Source: Rhizobium acidisoli (GTDB lineage Bacteria; Pseudomonadota; Alphaproteobacteria; Rhizobiales; Rhizobiaceae). Taken from it: a DNA stretch of 64,000 nt. The stretch covers positions 645,382 through 709,381 of the forward strand of contig NZ_CP035001.1 in the NCBI RefSeq assembly GCF_002531755.2. The letters are read 5' to 3'. The position numbers and the translations under genes are program-made. How positions within the stretch are numbered: position 1 is the stretch's first letter; the number at the start of each line of letters is the position of its first letter. The notes below the pieces were generated by a model. It saw only the letters and a list, made by a program, of their open reading frames with translations, did no database searches and was not told the origin of the DNA. Shown here one piece after another: positions 16,902 to 24,250 of this stretch.

Positions 16902-18833
16902 ATGTCGCACCGCAAAGCCATCCTAGCCGCAGCCACCTTTCTCTCGTTCTTTGCGGTGGTTCCCGCCGTCGAGGCGCAGAACGAACGCACACTGACCGAA
17001 GCGCCGGCCCAGACCGGTCCCGTCAGCATCACCTTCGATCGCGCCGAGGCCAAATACGCCATCGGCGAAGTCGTCGGCCTGTTCATCCAGTCGACGGAGA
17101 ACAGCTATGTCACGGTGCTCAACGTCTCGCCGAACGGCTCCGTCATCAAGCTTTTCCCGAATAAATATCAGACCGATGCCCTCGTCGGGCCCGGCAAGCG
17201 CGTGCAGGTGCCGGATCCGGCCAGCGGCGCCCGGCTGCAGGTCTCAGGCCCGGTGGGTCAGGAGCAGATCAAGGTCTTCTATTCCTCCAAGCCGCTGACC
17301 ATCTTTGCCGATCTCGGCGGCAGCGGCAGCGGCATGTTCCGCTCGGTCGACGGCGGCATGGATGCCGTGTCCCGCAGCCTGGAAGAGGCCCGCAGCCTCG
17401 GCACCAAGATCAGCAGCAAGACGCTGATGCTGACGACGGTCGACAGCCCGGCGGCGCTGCCGCCCGCGGCCACCCCGCCCGTCGCAGCCGCCCCCGCAGC
17501 AAAACCGGTCGAACAGGCAGCCAAGCCGCCGAAACCGGCAGCCGCTCCGAAGCCGAAACCGGTGATCAAACAGGAAGCCGCCAAGAAGCCGGAAACGGTC
17601 GACAAACCGAAGGCAGCGCCAAAGCCGGTCGCGCCGAAGCCTGTGGAGCAGGCCGCGCAACAGCCGCCGAAGAAATACAAGATCGTCACCAATCTGGCGC
17701 CCGGCCAGGAGCTTGCCGCCGACGAGCTGCAATTGATCGGCCCCGCCGACGCCACCTCGTCCACTCGGCCAACGCAGTATAAGCAGCCGACCCAGTCCTC
17801 CCAGACGAAGATGCCGAAGCTGCCGATGCCGCAGCTGAAGATGCCGCAATTCAAACTTCCCGGCGGCTTCAGCATCAAGATGCCGCAGCTCAACCTCGGC
17901 CGCTCGGCCGAACCCAGCCAGGCCGGCGAGGAAATCGAAGTGGCGAATGCCGATACACCTCAATGCACCGCTCTTCTCGACAAGCTGAACACCGCCGTCG
18001 CCGCCAAGGATATCAATGCCGCCGCCTCCGAGGCCGATGCGATCGCCGTCAGCGCCGAATGCGGCCAGTTCCAGGTCAATGCCCAGCGCCGCGTTGCAGC
18101 CCTCAGGCTTTCCGCCGCCCAGGAGATGATGGCCGCCAACCAGCCGGTCGCCGATTACGAGCCGCTGCTGGTCGCCGCCGACAGTCCGCAGGTGCTCTGG
18201 CAGGCCTCCGCCACGCTCGGCGAGATCTATTTCTCCGCCCGCCGCTTTGCCGATGCCGCCGCCGATTACCAGCAGGCGATCGAGATCATCAAGAACGAGA
18301 CCCGCACGCCGAAGGCGCCGCCGGCCGACACGATCTCCGATCTCATCCAGCGCGCCGCCCAGGCCCGCATCCTGGCCGCCAATCCGACGAGCGACAACCC
18401 TGAAGGCAGCTTCGTGCCGGCCGAGAAGGACCACCGCAGCGGCGTGCTCGGCGGCATCTATTCCGAAAATGTCCGCGGCATCGTGCCGGTCTCCATTCCG
18501 GTGCCGATCACCTTCGACTTCGACAAGTCGAGCTTCACCTCGATCGGCACCGAGGCCGCCGAGGAATTGCTGGAGGCGCTGAAGGAGCAGAAGCCCGGCC
18601 GCATCATCCTGATCGGCCACACCGACCGGCGCGGCGGCGACGACTATAATCAGAAGCTCTCCGAACGCCGCGCCCAGGCGGTGGCCGATTTCCTGAAGAG
18701 CCACGGCATCGATGCCTCGATCGACGCCGAAGGCCGCGGCGCCTCCGAGCCGGTGGATGTGACGGCAACGGCAAACCTCACCGAAGACGATGTCGACGCG
18801 CTGAACCGCCGCGTCGAATGGCGCCGCGAATAG
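16902..18833 (+). CDS. OmpA-family protein with N-terminal DUF4384
   Basis: A 643-aa protein. ATG 16902 has a strong GAGGAGG ribosome site and opens a signal peptide (FLSFFAVVPAVEAQ); upstream codons in frame are not used. Residues about 35-165 form a DUF4384 domain (YAIGEVVGLFIQS, VIKLFPNKYQ). A Pro/Lys/Ala-rich linker (about 180-275) and an MP-repeat stretch (about 303-331) follow, then a helical TPR-like region (about 345-490). The C-terminal 120 residues are an OmpA peptidoglycan-binding domain (ITFDFDKSSF, LIGHTDRRG, LSERRAQAVADFL). It should be periplasmic and wall-bound. It leads the caspase/trypsin/serpin cluster and could be its anchor. Confidence 0.85.
   Translation: MSHRKAILAAATFLSFFAVVPAVEAQNERTLTEAPAQTGPVSITFDRAEAKYAIGEVVGLFIQSTENSYVTVLNVSPNGSVIKLFPNKYQTDALVGPGKRVQVPDPASGARLQVSGPVGQEQIKVFYSSKPLTIFADLGGSGSGMFRSVDGGMDAVSRSLEEARSLGTKISSKTLMLTTVDSPAALPPAATPPVAAAPAAKPVEQAAKPPKPAAAPKPKPVIKQEAAKKPETVDKPKAAPKPVAPKPVEQAAQQPPKKYKIVTNLAPGQELAADELQLIGPADATSSTRPTQYKQPTQSSQTKMPKLPMPQLKMPQFKLPGGFSIKMPQLNLGRSAEPSQAGEEIEVANADTPQCTALLDKLNTAVAAKDINAAASEADAIAVSAECGQFQVNAQRRVAALRLSAAQEMMAANQPVADYEPLLVAADSPQVLWQASATLGEIYFSARRFADAAADYQQAIEIIKNETRTPKAPPADTISDLIQRAAQARILAANPTSDNPEGSFVPAEKDHRSGVLGGIYSENVRGIVPVSIPVPITFDFDKSSFTSIGTEAAEELLEALKEQKPGRIILIGHTDRRGGDDYNQKLSERRAQAVADFLKSHGIDASIDAEGRGASEPVDVTATANLTEDDVDALNRRVEWRRE
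17809..17895 (+). repeat. Tandem MPxL/MPxF repeats in the OmpA-family protein
   Basis: The coding sequence repeats aagatgccgaag/atgccgcagctg units, giving five MP-x-[LF] motifs (MPKL, MPQL, MPQF and so on) separated by Leu-Pro. It lies between the Pro-rich linker and the helical region of the gene at 16902. The pattern recalls the KMP-type repeats of some large scaffold proteins; that is only resemblance. Confidence 0.6.
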
Positions 18834-18855
18834 CCGGGGCGAGGGGAGTTTGGCC

Positions 18856-20472
18856 ATGTCCGCATCCGTTTCCATGGCCGCCGCATTCGCCCTCCTCAGC
18901 CTGGCGGCGACAGAGACCCTGGCAAAAACCATCGAGGCGCCGGAGCGCGGCGCCGTCCGGGCGGTGCTGATCGGCATCGATCTTTACCGCAACGTTCCGC
19001 CGCTGCACGGCGCCGTCGCCGATGCCGAGGACCTTTCCCTTTCCCTGCGTTCGGTCGGCGTCGAGGACATGACGCTGTTGAAAAACGGCGAGGCCGACCG
19101 CGAGGGCATCTTCCATGCGATCGAAGCCGTGACGGAACGGGCAGGGACCGGCGATCTTGTCGTGCTCGGCATTGCCGGTCACGGCTCCAGCGAGCCGGAG
19201 CGCGTCAAGGGCTCGAAACCGAGCGGCCGCGACGAAGTCTATGTGCTCGCCGGCTTCGATACCCGCCTGCCCGGATCGCGCGAGCGCATCTTCGGCGACG
19301 AGTTCAAGGTGCTGATCCACAAGCTGGAGGCCAAGGGCGCCGATGTCGTCTTCATCGCCGATACCTGCCATGCCGGCGGCATGACCCGCGATGTCGATCC
19401 GCGCGGCGCCGAGATCACCTGGCGCCAGGCGCCGTCCTATACGATCGAGGAGGACGACCTCGCGCCGATCTCGACGACGGCGGATGCACTTTCCACCGGC
19501 TTCGATTTCAAGCGGCTGACCTTCCTTGCCGCCGTCGACGACAACACCAAATCGCCCGAAATCTCCATTCCCGGCATCCCGCAGAAACGCGGCGCGCTGA
19601 GTTATGCCACCGCCCGCGCCTTCGAAGGGGCGGCCGACCGCAACGGCGACGGCGCCGTCAGCCGTCGCGAACTCTTCGAATATGTGCGCCAGGCGGTCTA
19701 TCAGTTCACCGACCAGCGGCAGAATATCTTCACCCAAAGCCCGCCCGGAACCGATCTCGATCGCGCCGTCGTTTATGATTACCAGGGGGCGGGGGCACAG
19801 GCGGCGGCGGAGAAATCAAGCGTTCCGCCGCCCGCCGAGCCCGCGCCGATCAGCGTTGCCGCGCTCGGCGCCGAGCCGGTGCTGCAGGGCATCGAGCCGG
19901 CCGTCACGCCGTTCAAGCTGACGGATGGCGCCAAGGCCGAACTGGTCTTCGATCCCGAAAAGCACGAGGCGATTGCCGGCGGCGATGTCGTCGCCTCCGG
20001 CATCGGCGCCGGCGACATGCCTTTCGTCGTCGACCGGATGGCCGCGCTCGACACGCTAAAGCGGCTGTCGGAGGTCAATCCGCAGACCGTGCGGGTGACG
20101 CCCTCCGATACCGTCCATCGCGAGGGCGAGCGCGTCGGCGTCACGGTCTCCGATCTATCCAGCCGCAAGCTCGTGCTCTTCGACGTCACCGGCGATGGCA
20201 CCGTGCAGTTCCTCTATCCCGCCGAGAAAGATGCCGAGGCTGAGATGCCGGCGAATTTCGACCTCGATCTGTCCGTCGTCGCCCCTTTCGGCACCGATCT
20301 GCTCGTCGCCGTCACCTCCGAAACCCCGATGCCCGAACTCGTCGAGTTCCTGAAGCAGAACGATAGGCGCCGCACCGCCGGCAATATCGCCAGGCGGCTC
20401 GGCGACGTCCTGCCCGAGGGCGCCCGCGTCGGCTTTACCGTCCTCTATACCTCCGCTGGAGCCAAGCTATGA
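18856..20472 (+). CDS. Secreted caspase-like protein with EF-hand loop and DUF4384-like domain
   Basis: A 538-aa protein. ATG 18856 is preferred over TTG 18850 because GAGGGGA lies 8 nt upstream. Residues 1-24 are a signal peptide (ending ATETLAK). A caspase-like domain covers about 34-280 with His109 in AGHG and Cys171 in ADTCHAGG, so the dyad is intact. A perfect 12-residue EF-hand loop, DRNGDGAVSRRE (261-272), lies in the caspase C-terminal part. The last 200 residues include a DUF4384-like domain (EGERVGVTVSDLS, VQFLYPAEKD). Periplasmic, possibly calcium-dependent. It starts 22 bp after the OmpA gene and overlaps the trypsin-caspase gene by 4 bp, so these are one operon. Confidence 0.85.
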   Translation: MSASVSMAAAFALLSLAATETLAKTIEAPERGAVRAVLIGIDLYRNVPPLHGAVADAEDLSLSLRSVGVEDMTLLKNGEADREGIFHAIEAVTERAGTGDLVVLGIAGHGSSEPERVKGSKPSGRDEVYVLAGFDTRLPGSRERIFGDEFKVLIHKLEAKGADVVFIADTCHAGGMTRDVDPRGAEITWRQAPSYTIEEDDLAPISTTADALSTGFDFKRLTFLAAVDDNTKSPEISIPGIPQKRGALSYATARAFEGAADRNGDGAVSRRELFEYVRQAVYQFTDQRQNIFTQSPPGTDLDRAVVYDYQGAGAQAAAEKSSVPPPAEPAPISVAALGAEPVLQGIEPAVTPFKLTDGAKAELVFDPEKHEAIAGGDVVASGIGAGDMPFVVDRMAALDTLKRLSEVNPQTVRVTPSDTVHREGERVGVTVSDLSSRKLVLFDVTGDGTVQFLYPAEKDAEAEMPANFDLDLSVVAPFGTDLLVAVTSETPMPELVEFLKQNDRRRTAGNIARRLGDVLPEGARVGFTVLYTSAGAKL

Positions 20473-23024
20473 GCGCGTCGATCAGCAGCATCCTCAACGT
20501 TGCGGCCGTCATGCTTCTGCTGGCCTCACCGGTCCTTGCCCAGCAGGATACCGATTTTGCCGGCGAAGATGGCGGCCGTGTCATCGGCGGCCAGGCGGCG
20601 AAGAAGGGCCAATGGCCCTGGCAGGTAAAAATCCTGGCGCCCGATCCCGAACAGCGCGGCCGCTTCGGCGGCCATTGCGGCGGCTCGCTGATCGCGCCGC
20701 GCTGGATCCTGACCGCCGCCCATTGCGTCACCAGCGGCCGCTCCGGCAAGCAGGATCTCTTCGCCCGCGACCTGTTGATCGTCGAGGGCAAGTCGAAGAT
20801 CGACAAGGTCATCTCCGTCGACGGGCCGGATAAACCCGGCCTTGCCGTCGAAGACGTCGTCATTCATGAGGATTTCGACCGCAAGGTCTTCGCCAACGAC
20901 ATCGCCCTGATCAAACTGGCCGAGCCCGCCGTCTCCAGGCCGGCCATTCTCGCCTCGGCCTCCGATGACGAGGTGGAGGCGGCCGGCCACAAGGCCGTCG
21001 TCACCGGCTGGGGCTACACCAAGGCCGATCATGGCTGGGACGACAAATACCTGCCGACAGAGCTGCAGGAAGTCGAGCTGCCGATCGTCCCGCGTGAGGA
21101 TTGCCGTGCGGCCTATCGCGACAGCTCGATGCGGATGAACCCGATCGACGAGCGCAATGTCTGCGCCGGTTATGCCGAAGGCGGCAAGGATGCCTGCCAG
21201 GGCGACAGCGGCGGGCCGCTGGTGGCCCAGCGTTCCGACAAAAGCTGGGTCCAGCTCGGCATCGTCAGCTGGGGCGCAGGCTGCGCCGAGGCCGAACATT
21301 ACGGCGTCTATACCCGCGTCGCCGCCTTCCGCGACTGGATCGCCGCCAAGACCGATGGCGACGTGCCGAATGTCGAAACGCCGGCCAGCGATCAGGTCGC
21401 CTCGACCACCACCGGCCCCGGGACCAAGCTCAGGCAATCCGGCCAGAAACTGGCCAATCTCGCCATCACCACCCCGCCCGCCGGCGATACCGCCCCTGCC
21501 ACCACGAGCCAAACACCCGACGCATCAGCCGTCGAACCCGCGCCGGCTGACAAGCCTGCCGCCGGGGAACCCACCGTCCAGCCGCCCGCCATCGAGACGC
21601 CCGCTGTCCAGGCCCCCGATGGCCAAACGCCCGGCATCCAAAGCTCTCCCGGCGATCGCGCGCTGCTGATCGGCATCGACGATTACGAGATGCGCGAGGC
21701 AAAACTCACCGGCTCCGCCAGCGACGTCAAGGCGATGCAGCTCTTCCTGGTGAAGACGCTCGCCTACCGCCCGGAACAGATCCACACGCTGACCAACCGC
21801 AAGGCGAGCCGCGAGGCGATCCTAGCCGAAATCGACGACTGGCTGGTGCGCCAGTCGACGCCTGGCAGCCGGGTCTTCCTCTATTTCAGCGGCCAGGGCT
21901 CGGAGGAAATGGGCGCCGAGGCGACGACCAGCCCGACGCTTGTCGCGGCCGACGCCAAGCTGGTGCGCGAGGCCGGCAAGGTGACGGTCACCAACCAGAT
22001 CCGCGAGACGGAAATTGCCGCACGGCTGAACAGCCTCAAGGACCGCCGCGTCACGCTGCTGATCGATGCCTGCCATGTCGGGCCCGGCAGCCGCAGCGCG
22101 GTGGCGGCACCAAGCGGCGGCAACGTGCGTTGCCTCGGTCCGGCGCTGGCAGCACTCGAAACGCCGAACAAATCGGGCAAGGAGGCGAAATTCTCCTTCG
22201 GCGGCGAAAACGCCATGGTCTGGTCGGCGGTCAATTCAGGCCAATGGGCGCTCGTCGACCGCGAGGCCAAGCCGCCGGTTGGCGTCTTCACCCGCCGCTT
22301 CATCGAAGGCGTCGAGGATGGGGTGGCGCGTGCCGCCGATAAGCCGAATGTCAGCAATGCCGCCCTGCTCGATTATGTCCGGCGCAAATCCGACGAATAT
22401 TGCCGGACGCATGCCGACGATTGCCGCTTCACCCCGGTGCCGCAATTTTATGGCCAGCCGGATGCGCTCGGCCGCGATGTCATCACCGGCGAGGAGGCGA
22501 AAACCCCCGTCGCCGCCGTCGAGAATACTTTGAAGACCGACAATGAGGCGGGCGTCGCCGTCGACGTGCTGCCCGGCACCTCGGTCGGCATCGGCGACAA
22601 GGTGGCGATGCGGGTCTCCACAAAGAAGTCCGGTTACCTGATCCTCGTCGATATCGACGCCTCCGGCAAGCTGACCCAGCTTTACCCGAACAAGCGCTCG
22701 ATGGGGCTGAAGCCGACAGCCAAGAGCGGCGACAACCGGCTCGATCCCGCCCGGCCGGTCGTCGTGCCCGATGCGCGCAATCCCTATACCGGTTTCGAAT
22801 ATGTGGTGGAGGGACCTTCAGGCGTCGGCATGGTCGTCGCCATCCTCAGCGACAAGCCGATCGAAGTACTCGACCTGCCGGATGTGCCGACGCCGCTGGT
22901 CGGCCAGCGTGCCGCCTTCAACTATGTCTATGATCTCGCCCGAACATTGAGGATCGTCGGCGACGACGACACCGGCGCGCAGGGCAAATGGTCGTTCGAT
23001 TCCAAATTCTATCGCATCCGCTGA
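20469..23024 (+). CDS. Secreted trypsin-like protease fused to altered caspase-like and DUF4384 domains
   Basis: An 851-aa protein. Signal peptide 1-25 (LASPVLAQ). A chymotrypsin-fold domain (about 38-292) has His85 in TAAHC, Asp144 in NDIAL, and Ser247 in GDSGGP, with Asp241 at the S1 position and the SWGAGC and GVYT glycines, so Lys/Arg specificity is expected. R37-VIGG is a standard zymogen cleavage site, and six cysteines sit where the family has disulfides. A Pro/Thr-rich linker (300-392) joins a caspase-like domain (about 395-660). Its Cys535 is kept (IDACHVG) but the catalytic His is Gln476 (FSGQG). A DUF4384 domain follows (about 690-780). It is translationally coupled to the caspase upstream, and a serpin gene starts 14 bp downstream. 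Confidence 0.9.
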   Translation: MSASISSILNVAAVMLLLASPVLAQQDTDFAGEDGGRVIGGQAAKKGQWPWQVKILAPDPEQRGRFGGHCGGSLIAPRWILTAAHCVTSGRSGKQDLFARDLLIVEGKSKIDKVISVDGPDKPGLAVEDVVIHEDFDRKVFANDIALIKLAEPAVSRPAILASASDDEVEAAGHKAVVTGWGYTKADHGWDDKYLPTELQEVELPIVPREDCRAAYRDSSMRMNPIDERNVCAGYAEGGKDACQGDSGGPLVAQRSDKSWVQLGIVSWGAGCAEAEHYGVYTRVAAFRDWIAAKTDGDVPNVETPASDQVASTTTGPGTKLRQSGQKLANLAITTPPAGDTAPATTSQTPDASAVEPAPADKPAAGEPTVQPPAIETPAVQAPDGQTPGIQSSPGDRALLIGIDDYEMREAKLTGSASDVKAMQLFLVKTLAYRPEQIHTLTNRKASREAILAEIDDWLVRQSTPGSRVFLYFSGQGSEEMGAEATTSPTLVAADAKLVREAGKVTVTNQIRETEIAARLNSLKDRRVTLLIDACHVGPGSRSAVAAPSGGNVRCLGPALAALETPNKSGKEAKFSFGGENAMVWSAVNSGQWALVDREAKPPVGVFTRRFIEGVEDGVARAADKPNVSNAALLDYVRRKSDEYCRTHADDCRFTPVPQFYGQPDALGRDVITGEEAKTPVAAVENTLKTDNEAGVAVDVLPGTSVGIGDKVAMRVSTKKSGYLILVDIDASGKLTQLYPNKRSMGLKPTAKSGDNRLDPARPVVVPDARNPYTGFEYVVEGPSGVGMVVAILSDKPIEVLDLPDVPTPLVGQRAAFNYVYDLARTLRIVGDDDTGAQGKWSFDSKFYRIR

Positions 23025-23038
23025 AGAGGAGGGAACCC

Positions 23039-24220
23039 ATGCCGAAATCCACTCTGCTGGCGGGTCTTGCCGCTTCGCTGATGACGCTTGCCCCAGCCCA
23101 TGCCGACAACACCGGCGACAACAAAACGATACTCGCCGCGCAGGCGGGGCTTGCCGCCGAGCTCATCGAGCGCACGCTGGCAAAGGAGGGTGCAGCCAAT
23201 ATCATGGTGTCGCCGGCAAGCCTTGCCGCAGCCCTCGGCCTTGCCAGCCTCGGCGCCTCTGCTGAAGGCAAGGCCGCGATCGCCAAGGGCCTCGGTTTCG
23301 GCAGCGAGGTGAAGGGACCGGAGACGGTGCTTGGTGCGATGACCCCGGAGAAGCCGGCAGCGGCGGATGCGCCTCTGGCGACGGCGGTTGCCATCGTCTT
23401 TGACGACAAGCTGGTGCTCGTCCCCGACGCGCTGTCCATGCTCGCCGCCCACCGGATCAAACCATCAATCGAAGATCTCGACGGGCCGAACTCGGTCGAG
23501 CATATCAACGGCTGGGTCAAGGAGACGACGCGGGGCGCCATTCCCGTCATGCTCGACGCGCCGCCCGGCGGCGGCTTCGTCAGCCTGGGCGCACTGTCCT
23601 TCAAGGCGCGCTGGAAGACCTCCTTCGAGAAAGAAAGCCCGGCAAGCCCCTTTCAGCGGCCTGATGGTTCGACGATTTCGGTGCCGATGATGCATCTCGC
23701 AGGCGATGGGCAGAAATTCCGCTTCGACGAGAAATTCGCGGCCGTCGATCTTGCCTATGCCGGCGAAAGCTACAGCATGGTCGTGGTGGCGGCGCGCTCC
23801 GGCAAGGGTGTCGGCGGCGCCGACCTGAAGGCCTTGACCTCCTGGCTGCAGGGGGAAAAATTCGAACCTGCCAAGGGTGAAATCTTCCTGCCCCGCTTTT
23901 CCCTGAGCGACGGGCGTGATTTGATGCCGGTGCTCAATCAGATGGGCTTGGCGGCCGGAAAGGCCAAGGATGCGGCTTTCCCGGGTTTCACCAAGGAAAA
24001 CATTCGCTTGTCGCGCGTTCTTCAGAAGACGATGCTCAAGCTCGACGAAAACGGCACGGAGGCAGCGGCAGCCACGGCAGTAATCACCGAACGCAGCATC
24101 GATCCGAAGCTCGTTCGCGTCGTTGCCGATGCCCGTTTTGCCTTTGCGCTGAGAGATACAAGAACCGGCCTGCTGCTCGCCGCAGGCCTGATCGGCGATC
24201 CGCTTCTGGCCGGTGAATAG
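23039..24220 (+). CDS. Secreted serpin (serine protease inhibitor)
   Basis: A 393-aa serpin with a signal peptide (residues 1-22, TLAPAHAD). ATG 23039 has an AGGAGGG ribosome site; the longer frame overlaps the upstream gene. Serpin landmarks include IMVSPASLAAALGLASLGA, HINGWVKETTRG, ALSFKARWK and the C-terminal FAFALRDTRTGLLLAAGLIGDP. The reactive-loop hinge GTEAAAATA (339-347) is of the inhibitory type. Counted from the conserved C-terminal side, the scissile bond falls at Arg352-Ser353, matching an inhibitor of trypsin-like enzymes. Counted from the hinge it would fall one residue later, so the loop is one residue short. It lies 14 bp after the trypsin-caspase gene, which is the natural candidate target. 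Confidence 0.9.
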   Translation: MPKSTLLAGLAASLMTLAPAHADNTGDNKTILAAQAGLAAELIERTLAKEGAANIMVSPASLAAALGLASLGASAEGKAAIAKGLGFGSEVKGPETVLGAMTPEKPAAADAPLATAVAIVFDDKLVLVPDALSMLAAHRIKPSIEDLDGPNSVEHINGWVKETTRGAIPVMLDAPPGGGFVSLGALSFKARWKTSFEKESPASPFQRPDGSTISVPMMHLAGDGQKFRFDEKFAAVDLAYAGESYSMVVVAARSGKGVGGADLKALTSWLQGEKFEPAKGEIFLPRFSLSDGRDLMPVLNQMGLAAGKAKDAAFPGFTKENIRLSRVLQKTMLKLDENGTEAAAATAVITERSIDPKLVRVVADARFAFALRDTRTGLLLAAGLIGDPLLAGE

Positions 24221-24250
24221 AAATGCCAATGATTGCAGGGGGACACGTGC

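Noticed and set aside
17244..18977. 577-aa minus-strand ORF opposite the OmpA gene
   Set aside because: Arg/Gly/Leu-rich antisense shadow without domains.
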